64,000 nucleotides of DNA from Crossaster papposus. Taxonomy: Eukaryota > Echinodermata > Asteroidea > Velatida > Solasteridae. Location: positions 951,535-1,015,534 of the forward strand of contig JBAIAA010000532.1 in assembly GCA_037893245.1 (NCBI GenBank), given 5' to 3'. Positions 30,028-42,500 of this stretch are shown here, in pieces. The first letter of the stretch is position 1. The number at the start of each line of letters is the position of its first letter. Made by a program: the position numbers and the translations under genes. The notes under the pieces were generated by a model. It was not told where the DNA came from. It saw nothing but the letters and a program-made list of their open reading frames with translations, and did not search any database.

Positions 30028-30570
30028 CTACCACAGACCCGCTTTACTATTTAGCACCCCTCGGGATTTCTTGGCTCTTTCCGACTCTGACGAGGATTCC
30101 TTTTCCTTGCTCCTCCGTTCCTTCTTGCTCGTTGCAGCGTTCCCGTTCACGTTGACCGTGGCCACCCGCGGAAGACTCTTACTGCCGAGGTTGTTGATGC
30201 TTCCCAGACTCTTCATCCGGCCGGGGCTCTTGGCCCGGCTTGGGCTCTTGCCGCGACCCAGGCTCCGCCACCCGTCCGCCTCGGGGACCTCCCTGGCGCT
30301 CTTCTTCGGTGACGGTTGGCGGCGGTCCTTAGTGGAAGACCCGGACGTGATTGAGCCGTTCAAATCGACGAGGCTCGAGCCGGCCGAGTCGCTGGAGTTG
30401 AGTCGGCGCTTGTCCTGGGGGTGGAGGACATCGTTGCCCAGCGGGGTGACCAGGTCGATGCGCAGACGCTGGCAGCTCAGGATCTGCTTGACCACATCGC
30501 CGTGCTTGGCCCACTTCACGTTCTCGTCGTTCACCCCTACGATAAAGTCGCCTTCTTTGACACCGCTTGC
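30028..30570 (-). CDS. RHPN: Rhophilin exon 12: PDZ end and basic Ser-rich tail
   Basis: A 543-bp exon after attcctaacag. It starts [20 protein letters not shown], completes the PDZ domain, then carries basic repeats with [18 protein letters not shown] and [19 protein letters not shown] before the TAG stop. The KSP and RxKS sites are plausible phosphorylation sites. Confidence 0.94.
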   Translation of the reverse strand, partial: ASGVKEGDFIVGVNDENVKWAKHGDVVKQILSCQRLRIDLVTPLGNDVLHPQDKRRLNSSDSAGSSLVDLNGSITSGSSTKDRRQPSPKKSAREVPEADGWRSLGRGKSPSRAKSPGRMKSLGSINNLGSKSLPRVATVNVNGNAATSKKERRSKEKESSSESERAKKSRGVLNSKAGLW

Positions 30571-33500
30571 CTGTTAGGAATTTAACAAATATCAGCAAAT
30601 GAAGACTTCTGGTTGAGAGTGTGCACTTACGGGTAGTTTGGGAACTGGGTACCCGATTACAAAAAAAACTAATTTGTTCCTTATCAGCTTGTCTATAAAA
30701 GTCCACACTATAACTTTGCCACATCAGTGAGATATTACAGCAAGACTGAAGTATTAACAGTCAGCTTTGCTTTAAGATGTAAACTGCAATTTCGCGAGCG
30801 TCATCAATTAAAAACTATAATTCGTTTTTCCATGTAGCCTGGTCTCATTAAAAAAATTCCCAACAAATGGCATTCATTACCTTTCGTTTTCATCGTCTGA
30901 AAAATTTACCATATAGTTTGTAAAGTTTTTTACGGGTAACTCGATTCCATAATCTAGAACGGTCGGGTACTTCGATATAATACAGTCCACTCCCGTTATA
31001 ACGAACTCCGCGGGACCTCGTCAAAGTGTTCGTTATATCCGAATTTCGTATTATCCGACCCAATGATTTCTAACCCATTGTTAACTTTGTATAGACCCCG
31101 TACGTGTACGTGATGACCAAAACACACCTTTGCAATATGAACACAAATGAAATACAATTTACACGTAGTGTTGTTTGTGTAATAAAATGTTTAAAATACA
31201 ACTTTGTTGTGAGAAGCAAAATGTTAAACGTAGGTGTAAAATAATACAAAAATTACGAAGGTTCTTGATGTTCGATTGCTGAGAATGAAGTCAACGTACT
31301 AAACAGATACGGAAGAGTGAATCAACTAACTGGATCCGTTGTTTCAACGTAAGTAGTCTCTCTTGCACAAATTGTGACGGAGAGACATTCTGTATTCTTC
31401 TTTGGTCTTTAGAGGGCAGAATTGTGACATTTTGAGATATCAAATGATAACAAAGACAACGACACGAAACACAAAAATAATAATGGCGATCCCTGCGTTG
31501 CAAAACTGTTAATTTGGAAGGCAAAATGCGTAAGCAAACCGCATTTTATACCCGACAGTGTTCAACATTTTACAAAATTGTGTCATAAGAGTTGAGAGAA
31601 GTATACTTCAGGTTTTAAAGTCATTTTTAAATGATAAAAGTACCTTTGACTCGAATTGGACCAAAATAAAAAAGTGGCCCTTAACGGCACCGTGATCACA
31701 CAAATCGAGCAATGAACACACGCTGTACTGCAGTCCATGATCGATCCGATTGCCGAGGCCATTTTTCAAACCCCAGCTTGCAAACGCCGTTGCGGCTCCA
31801 TCGCCTTTGACAAACTGCACAAACAACGCCAAAACGGAGATGAGTTTTTGGTTTGGAAAACGGCCGAGTTTTTAGACATCGCTAAAGCGCCCTCTTGTGA
31901 CAGTAGCCTAACTTAATTGGATATTTTAACGTACGCAGCACAGGCCATTCAATTTTTAAAGACGGGGTTTATTCTAGTCAATTATCTAAGATCGCGGTTG
32001 GTTAAAGACGAAATATTGAAGGGATTATTTATGTTTTTATTTTCTGAGGGGTTACCACTTACCAGGGAGAGAGCTAAATGATTTTTTAGAGGGGAGATTG
32101 ATTGGTGTTTTTTAGGGATAACGAAAACCTGTTTTGTTTTTTCCTGGTTCTTCTTGCGCGATCAGGCCAGCGCGATGTTCCCCTTCTTGCGCCCATTCTC
32201 GATCGCTTTGAAGACCTCCATCTTGAGCTTTGTAGCGACGGTCCTTTGGCAAGTCGCACATGGTTCGGGTGATTGGCCCTTGATACCAGCACTCTTTTAA
32301 AACGGGCCTTTGTTGCTAACCGCAACGGCCGATTAACGACTGTGCAAACAATTAGCACCATCTCTCTCAATAGGTTTTTCCATCGGCAAGATGAATTAAT
32401 TGACATGACAAACATCAATTGATGACTAATACTGCTTTCAATTTCGATCTGAATGAAAAGCCATGGGCCAGGATTTGTAAGCTTTCGTTATAAATGGATC
32501 AACAACAATGCTTGTTTATTCACGGGGTTAACAAAACCTTTCGTTGTAACCGGAATTTCGTTCAATCCGTTTTCGTTATAAGCGAATATTTCCCCATAGA
32601 AACGTGCACAGTTTTGCCGGGACCAAGGATAATTTTCGTAATAACCGGAATTTCGTTATATCCGTTTTCGTACTAACGGGAGTCGACTGTATACCTTTTT
32701 CCAGAGCGGGTCATATAATGTGCAGTTCTTTTTGCTAGTTATAACCCCGTCTCTCTCTGTAATATGTGGAACTCCTTAGTCCGATAATTTGAACTGTCCA
32801 TATTAACCCTGCGACGTACCACTGCACTTGTTTTTGAAGTCGCTTCGCCGTAAAAAAACCAATTGATTTTTCATCATTTGTTAAAAAAAATCTCATATTA
32901 CATGTATTCCTAGTTTGTATTCCTAGTTCAAAGTATGCCAAATAGCATGGTAAGTTCCGCTTGAACCCTGGTTGAACCGGTGACACAGCTTTTTGCAAAG
33001 GAAAGTGCTGCCCCAAGAGTATCTCATTACTTTGTGTACATAAAGGGGCTATTCAAGTCTGGGTTTACCAGACCTGCACAAGCAATTAATCATGCTATTG
33101 TTGCCTTGCCCCATTCAACAACACCAGCTGGGATCGAATATATTCAGACACTATGGGAAAGCACTGTGTTGACATATAAAGCCATAAAACCGAACAGCAT
33201 GGGGGTTACACACGAAATACAACCGACTTTAACAAAAAGTACGGACGCACGTTCGTGTAAAAACAAAATGGCCGCACGTCGCAAGGTTAAGCTTACCGAA
33301 GCCACATATCCAGGATCCACGCTGGCGACAATGACCGGCGAATCGCCTCGTACTGTGAAGCCAAAGCCTTCCACTCCCCGCTGAATGTCAACCATACGAG
33401 GGGCCGACCAGTTATTCCTAGAGTTAAAGATAGCAAGTGGACCCTACAGGGAGACAGGAAAAAAAGGCATGTTACAGACTTTTTAATAAGCAGACCCAGA

Positions 33501-36500
33501 TTTAAAAAAATGGAAAAGAGTAGGATCACAATTTTAAAAAACAGGACAAAAGTAGAACTTTGGAGGACAAAAATCATGATAAAAGTAGGACTTTTGCTGA
33601 CTTTAACAAGAAATTCGGAAATGCCTCATGAAACGATTGGCTGACTTTTTTATTATTATTACTATTATATATTTCTGGCAATGAAACCAAGGATCCCTCA
33701 AAATCGACCAAGGATCCCTCAACAGCGCCCAAGGCACTGTAGCTCGCAAGCCTGAACAAAACCTGTAGAGGTAAAGTTTTAGAGGTGGGAGGAAAACCCC
33801 AGAAGAATATCCCGGGGGAAAACCCATGGAGTCAGGCAGGGACTGAAAACCCAATCCACATATTGGCCCAGGCCGGATTTGAACCCAGGTCACAGCGGTG
33901 GAAGGCGAGGAAAGAACCGCTATGCCAACCTGACTCCCCTAAGGACGACAAGGATGACAAGGTTATGATTTGAAACTGTTTGGACAACTACTTACAAGTT
34001 TATGGAAGATGTCGTTAACTTTCACCGTCGTAAAGTCAATCGCAGTCGGCACAGGTACTTGCTTGGCTTTACCTACGATAATGAAGGAAATTGTTTTTTT
34101 TAATTAGACAAGTGAAACACAAATGAATGCTACTTTAATATCAAGTTAAAAAACAGTGTAAGACACTTCCGTAAAATACAACATACATCCGACCGCATGA
34201 CGTACATCTACATGTGCAATTTCGTTATGCAGCATATTATCCCTCCTATATATAGGGCAGTTGCCATAGAATTGTATGACCTTTCAAAACCTTTCAAGTT
34301 TCCTGGACTGAAAGGTTTTGAAAGGTGAGAAAACTGTCTGACAAAAGGGACCTATGAAAGATTTTGAAAGGTAAAACAACTCTCTGAACAAACTGGTGTA
34401 AGAAAAAAAATACCTTTCAAGTTTCTTGGACTGAAATGTTTTGAAAGGCGAGAAAACTGTCTGACAAAAGAAACCTATGAAAGATTTTGAAAGGTAAAAC
34501 AACTTTCTGAACAAACTGGTGTGAGAAAAAATAGCTTTCAAAAGGTTTTGAAAGGTGTAGTAGTGCAGTAGCAACAAATTCTGGAGCGTTTTGAAAGGTT
34601 CATACTTATTTACAGCCATTTTGTCATGTAAGCAGATTTTGAAAGGTTTTGAAAGGTAAAACCATAGGAGGGTTAAAGGTTTTCCCGGATATTTTAAAAC
34701 ATTTTTTCATTCAAATTCACCAACTCCCACATTCAAAAAATTCACACACATTTACAAAACCAATCTAGTCACTTTATCATTCAATTTTAAGTTTGGTCAC
34801 TATTTAAACATTGGCTCAAGAATAGTTATTACAGATCAAATTCCTCTAAGCTGTTGCCAAAAGGCAGCATTCAGGGATCGAAATCGTCTGATATCAATCA
34901 ATTTCAAACTTATATGTTAAACAAATCAGTCTGATGTGGGATTGCGTCAAGCACGGATAAGACTAATTTACTTAGCATAAGTTTGAAATTGATTGATATA
35001 TTAAGACAAATTCGATATCTGAATGCTGGCTTTCGGCAACAGCTTAGATAAATTTTGATCTGTAATGACAAATATTCTCGACCTGGTGTTTAAAAAGGGT
35101 GACCAAACGTTGAAAATGAATGATAAATGACTAAATTGGTTTGGTAAAAGCGTGTGAATTGTTTTTTCTCGGATGAAATTGAATCTGAGGGTTGTTGAAT
35201 TTGAATAAAAAATGTTTTTAAATAGCCAGAAAAACCTAAAATGTGTCTGAAATGTACGCCCAAATTTACGGAACTGCCCCGCGGTAAGCATCCATGTCGC
35301 GTGCAGTTTTCAGGTACTAACCCTTAATGTCCGGGACATCCATCATCTCAAAGAAGTCGTCCTCCTCGTCCAGCTCCGTGTAGCAGGTCATGGAGCGTTC
35401 GCGAGACTGCCTCAACACCTCTTGCAAGGTGTCAATCTTGCGCAGCATCTTGGAGAGGTTGTGCACCCTCAGGGCCTCTTCGTGAAGCATCAGCGCCTGA
35501 CGGATGTGGGCCTTGCCGAGCCGCTTGTGCTCCTGCTGCGAGCGGGGCACCTGCAAGGCGCGGGGCTCGTCGTAGACGGTGGGGAAGACTCGCTCCAGCG
35601 TGGCCTGGTCGTAGGTGGAGTCTGGGGTTCCAAGAGAGGATTCAATTGTCATTTACATTATAGAATAAAACAAAATTATTATGAAATACCTTACTTCTAT
35701 ACAAGTGAATAATAATGTTACATAAGATGGAGTTTGTGTCGCCGTGATGCAAATTTACTATTAGGTTTTTGCCCTTCACCGATGTATTTTATAAATTAGC
35801 ATACTCAGTGTTGTGCCAGAGAGATTATGAGATTATGAAAAATCAGTCAGGTGGGACTCAAACCTACGACCTCCTGCTTTCTAGTTCAGACATTTTACTA
35901 CTCGACCACCGAGCTAGCCAGGGTCGGCTGGCTGGTTCGAATCTGATAAAAGTTATAATCTCCTGGGAAAACACTGAGCTTAACAAGAAATTGCCCAAAC
36001 CTATGACGAAACCACAAATAGGAAAATGCGTTTAAAGTCTGGTTTCGTATTTGTGCGCTATAGAGGAAATCTGTCAAACAGTCTATGTTTGTACAAAATA
36101 AGCAGCCGCTATACCGTAATGTATTCGCAAAGTGACGTGAATACAAATATTTGCACTGTATGTCATTGCAAAGTATTTTGTTCGCATACTTTTGCTTTTA
36201 TTTCGGAACTCAAGCATTATTAGCCCTGAGTCAAGTCTTTTGATGAGAAACTTCAGCCAAGTCATTTGCCTGCAGTGACTCGAGGCAAGTCATTTAACTA
36301 TCTGGATTCCAGTCAAGTCGAGTTGCTAAAATTTGTCACTCGAGATGGACTAGATTGAGTCATTGACTCGAGTCATTACTATATGGAAAATACGAGTGTG
36401 TCAAGTCAAGTTTTCTTATAAGAGAGGGGAGGAGAGTCGAGTTTAGTCGAGTCGTTTGCTTGCAATGACTCAAGTCAAGTCGAGTAATTTACCTGTCGGG

Positions 36501-39500
36501 AATCAAGTCAAGTTGCTAAACATTATTTACTCAAGTCATACTCGAGTCAAGTTTTTGACTCAAGTCACTACAACTCAGCTCTTAGCACTCTTATCCCTAT
36601 CCTAGAGAAAAGCAGTTGGAATAGAGTGTCTTGCCAAAGGACACAAGCCCCACGATCCCGACTACGATTCAAACCAACTCTATGAAGCTCAGTAAGTTAT
36701 ACTTACTTCTCTCCGAGTAGCCCATTGCTGCGTAGTAGTGCGACAACGCCTTGAAGTGTTGTGATTTGACCAGCACCATGGAGATCCAGGAGTAAGGGAC
36801 GTAGTCTTTGACCTTCGAATGCATCATGAGCTGATGCACCGTGTCGTAAGCCTCCGATACCTGGAAGACAGCAAAGTTTGGCAGAAAATTAAGGCTGGCA
36901 TTGAAAAACCTAGGAACTCTTTTAAGTTGCACAAGATGCTGGGATGCTTGAGTGAACCTGTTGTCTGTTGTCACTGAATTAACCAGTTCGCGCCGAATGA
37001 CGTATATAAAGGCAAAGTTTTCCCCAGGTTCAGAACAGATGACGCATAAACACGCCACGGGCAAGGCCGGAAATGTCTGTCAGCAGCGAGCAAGGCCGGA
37101 AATGCGTGGGTGTGATTCCCAGCCTGAACCTGCTTCGGATCGAGTTTCGTTAAAAATAATCCCGCCCCTCGGCTTCGGTGATGTTAAAATAATCCCGGCG
37201 CAAACTGGTTAAAGGTGGAATATACCTTTTGCAGCTATCCAACGAGTAACCAACCAAAATACCGTTGAAAAGCTTACTTGTTGTAAAGATATTAATGATT
37301 CTAAACTCCCTGCGAGATTTTTCCTTCAGGCAAGCTGTCTTTTCGAAAAAAGAAATTCAAAAGAATATCATTGCGTGCAAGCATCCGAACGACGCACGGT
37401 GCATGCTTGGGCACTACCGTTGGTACGTTCAGTGCGTGACACGCGAGTAGCTGCATTCTGCTTGCTGAGAACGCTCCTCGAAAGCAGATTGTGGTCGTAA
37501 TTCAAATTGTGACTCGGCGAATTTTGAATTGAAATCCAAAGCTTAGAATATTGTTTTCTTGGGAAATACAGCATTCACAGAGCTAACAGCTTCATCAGGT
37601 TGTTTGTCAAGCACCTTTCTGTATATTGTGAGCACTTTTGCTGCTTCAACCGATAACAAAAATTCACAACAAACAAATGGCCCATTTTGCCTTTACCCAG
37701 TTCAAGCCGGGATTATTTTAACATTACCGAGCCGAGGTTCAGGATTTTTCGTGGCGGGTTCAGGCCGATGGTACCGGGAAGCACACCCACGCATTTCCGG
37801 CCTTGCTCGCTGCTGACAGACATTTCCAGCCTTGCTCGTGACGTGTTTAGGCGTCATTCGTTTTGAATCTGGCGATAGCTTTGAGTGTGTGTATATATCT
37901 GTATATATCTGTCGCGAACTGGTTAAAATAACAAAAGGTGACATTGACCCGGTACTAGACTTACAACAGCAGCTTCTTGTGCGATTTCAAAGCTGGTCTG
38001 GATGTCTTCAGCAACACCGCCCAAAACTCTGCTCTCAAAGAGACATTCTTGAACTTGACCCTGTCGGAAAAAAAGAAAAAAAAATCAAATTGGTTCATTT
38101 ATTCCTAAATGATCGTGATATGACTTTGATCTTGAGAATCAATTAATTCACATACATGTATGTATGCGATTTAAAGGTACTTGCTTGAGTTATTAGGAAT
38201 GGGTGGATTTGGGAGGTCGTAATTTTAAGTAACTATCGTTTAACTGACCAATCATGGATGCCGTGAAAAGCATCCATTTTTTTTTCGTTTTGCAATCACT
38301 GTCTGGCGATTACGAATTATTTTTATACAATTTCAACTTTTGGTTTGTAACCCTGTTTTTTCCAAGGAAGAATTTTTATGCTAAGCAAATGTTGGCGCTT
38401 ACACGTTTTATGAAATTGGCCCCTGATTGCCACAAGACTGATAAATACTAGATGCACCATTGCAAGTATCTGTATGGTACAAACAATGTTACATTTCTTT
38501 ACCAATTTGAAAGAAAAAATTGTGACTACCACCAAAGTCACATCATTAAGGGGATTCAGGTTGGCGTATCGGTTCTTTCCTCGCCTTCCACCACTATGAC
38601 CCGGGTTCGAACCCCGCCTGGGCCAATATGTGGATTGGGTTTTCAGTCCCTGCCTGACTCCGTGGGTTTTCCCCAGGATATTCTTCTGGGGTTTTCCTCC
38701 AACCTCTAAAACTGTACCTCCTTCTCATTGTCTTCTCTCTATTGAGGGCCCCAAATGATCAGCTTCTGCTGGATGGGTTACCCTCAATAAAGTAGGTTGT
38801 AAATAAATAAATAAATCATCACGTCACAACGTCTTACCGTCATGAGTGCCTCTAGCATGATCAGCACATGCGTGCTCATGTCCATGCTTGGAGCGTGGCT
38901 GAAGTTGGCTGCCAGGTAGCGGAAGCCTCCCGCGGCATACTGCAGGTGGGCGATGGCCTCCTGGATGCCCTCTGGCATGCTGCGGTCCTGACGGGCACCT
39001 ATCTGGGTGTACAGGGAACACACGTTGAACAGGACGCTACCCTTCTCAAAGGCAATGGAGCGCTGCACTGAGGGTATACCAGTCAGGGCATCGTACCTAG
39101 ATGACACAAAGTAAAATATAAACGACTTTTATAAATACCTGAGACAGTTTAGCCATTCCCATTGGTCGAGAGGCCGACACGTGGGTATGTTTAAACAGGC
39201 GCTAGGTAAATGGGGTTAGGTTATAGTACAGGAACAAAGGTTAACAATGATCGATCCTCAGTTATTATGAGTTTGTATCCGCATTTAAAGGTAGTATACA
39301 CCATTGGTAATTGCTTGAATTATCATGAATGAGTAGATTTGGGGGGTTGTATTTTATAGTAAATATCGTTTAACTGACCTGTCCGAAGTTTTACAATCAT
39401 GGATGTCAAGAAAAGCACGAAAAACAGCATTTGTTTTCAACCGGCGTCGAGCAGTTATACTTATGTTATTTGTGTTTTTTCGCGATCGCCGTCTGGCGAT

Positions 39501-42500
39501 CGCAAATTTTTCTTTATAAAAATCAATTTTTCAGAATAATTACAGGATATCTAGCGCAATCATTTTGCTGGATGCCTAGAATCAGTATTTACTTTCATAT
39601 GAGTAAGATATTTCTTAATAATTCGGTAGTAAAATTTTTCGATATCTGCAAATGGTGTATACTACCTTTAATTAGGCATAAAAAAAAAAAATGTTATGTT
39701 GGCGTAACGGGCCCAAAAAAATAGGGTAATGTAGGTCGGGATTTTTTTTTTTGTTTTTTTTTTTTTTTTTCTCCCAGCAATGAAAATGATATGTTTTCTA
39801 ATTGTTTAAACCGATAGTGATACACGATAGCGTGTCCAGGTTCAATATTTTCACAATCCACACACACAACAATGAAAAACGGTCAGAAATGGTTTTAAAC
39901 GTATTTATAACTAGATTTATATAGATTTTAATCATTAAATTTCGTCCCTTGAAAAAAAAACTATCCAGGGTCGGCCGTATTTTTAGGGTCGGTCGGGTTA
40001 CGCCAACATAACATTTTTTTTTTTTATGCCTTAGTGGACGTAATGTCAATAGGAATAGGTTACGGTAAAGGAACAAAAGGAAACACAATAGGGGAACACA
40101 ATAGGGGAACACAATAGGGGAACACAATAGGAGATCCTCGGTCATTATGGCAAAACACGACTACGTGTATATGTACTGTGTGCAGCTAGCTGTGCAATGA
40201 CCAAAAAACCAAAATATTTCAACTGTAAAATTTGCCTGGCAACCACTTGCATACATACATGACTTGCAACCACTTGTATACATACATGTACGCAGCATTG
40301 CAGAGAGGCAATGCTTGCGTGCACATGCACACCTATTATTTTGGTACATAGCGTTATGGGGACAACCCATAGGGTTTGTGTGTAAACTGAAATCTCTTTA
40401 ATCTCAAACTCAGAACACTCTAAAATTCTAAAATTTTCAGGATCACCCTAATTTGTCCTCTTCTTTATTTTCTGTCATTATACCCTAACCCGATTTTACC
40501 TTGTTCTACCTTTACTGAAGACCCAACGCGCTATGGGGACTCGGAAATGTCCCCACTACTCGGTCTGTCTTTTCCAAACAAAAGAGCCTGTCCCCATAAC
40601 GCGGTGAGTGCCTACACATACATACGTTTGTACTTGTAACTTAGTATTAATGAAACTGATGAAGAGAATTCACAAGTTTAACGTTGCTTCCGAGTTTATT
40701 TTCCTGAAGAGAAAAAACGTCGGCAAGCGCAGCATATTGAATTCATAGACCTAATAAACAGATGGGCACAACGAGAATGTGGGGCCGGAAAATAGTGTCT
40801 ACAGTATTGGTAAAAATTTTGGAATATCGTTTCTTCCATTAGCTTCGTATTCTAGACTCCCTCTGCAGCGTGAAGGGAGTCCTACTGGGCCAGGTTAAAG
40901 TTGTGGAAGTTTAGAGAAAGGGTGAACCATAAACTGCAAGCATCGTTCTGGAGCAAGTCTCACCATGTCAGGTATATGCCGGTGTGTCTGTCGGATGGGA
41001 AGAACCGATTCTCAATAAAGTAGAGCTGATTGTAGTATTCAAATAGCAAATCCACCCCTTCGCTGTTCCTCTTTGGGGTTCTCATTGCCTGATGGTAAGT
41101 GGGAAAGAAAATAACAAGAAAAGTCATTCAGAGACCAGGGGCCAATTTCACAGAGCTGCTAAGCACAAAAATTTGCTTAGCATGAAAATTTGTCCTTGGT
41201 AAAAAGAAGGTTACAGACCAAATTTTCACGTGATCTTTATTGTTTTTGGTTGATAATCAGCTGGTGTTTTGCTTAGCATGAAAAACACGTAGAATTTTGG
41301 CTGATAACTTGTTTTTAATGAGCAAGACTTTTTTGTGCTAAGCAAATTTTTGTGCTTAGCAGCTCAGTGAAATTGGCCCCAGGGCCCAATTCCACAAAAC
41401 GTGTAAGCACCAAAATTTGCTTAGCGTGAAAATTCTTCCTTGTAAAAAAACAGGGTTACAAACCAAAATTTTAGTTGATGTTTATTGTTTGTGACTGGTA
41501 TTCAGCTCTTTTTTGCTTTGAATGAAAAAAACACATGGAGTTTGGGCCGATAACCTGTTTTCACTGAGCAAGACTTTTTTGTGCTAAGCACATTTTTGTG
41601 CTTACATGTTTTATGAAATTGGCCCCAGAGGTCAAATTCATGGAGCTGCTAACCATAACAAATTTGCTTAGCACAAAGATGTCTTGCTCAGTATCATGTA
41701 ACAATTTGTAAGAATATTCAGGATGCTCCTAATTCCAAATTGTAATTTAATTAGTTAATTACTCGCCGTTGCCAATTTTTTTCTCGTTCGAAAGCTCATA
41801 ACAAATACACTGCTAGAAAATTTATCAATTAAATTTGAAAATCTATTCTTCAGGGTGCAACCCCTTCTAAAAGTCCAGACACACCATCTTTAAATACGTA
41901 CTACTTGGAACCACTAGTGTGTCGTTTACATGTACTTTATGTACTTCCTTGACGCATGCACCGCAGATGGTTTGTACACATGCACAATGTACAAAATACC
42001 TGCACAATGTACATGTAGTTTCTAGCATGGGACTCCTACATGCTTTACGCAGCTTTAGGTCAAATCTCCAACAAAGACCAAACTCTTTGGGTCAGTTTGT
42101 TCAACACACAGCAGTTTATATCTACTACAATGCATATCCTTTTTTCTTTTCTTCAACCACAAAATGAAACCATGCATGTAATTTTAAGGTTATTAAAGTT
42201 AGAATACACCATTGGTAATTGCTTGAATTATCATTAATGGGTGGATTTGGGGGGTTGTATTTCATAGTAAATATATCGTTTAACTGACCTGTCCGAAATT
42301 TTACAATCATGGATGCCGAGAAAAGCACGAAAAACAGCGTCTGTTTTCAACCGGCGTTGAGCAGTTATTCTTATGTTATCTTTGTTTACTTTTCTTTATA
42401 AAATATAATTTTATAAAGAAAAATTTGCGATCGAAATAATTACCTGATATCTAGGGCAATCATTTTGCTGGATGCCTAGAATCATTATTTACTTTTAAAT

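Noticed and set aside
30071-30577. 168-codon plus-strand frame
   Set aside because: It is the antisense shadow of rhophilin exon 12.
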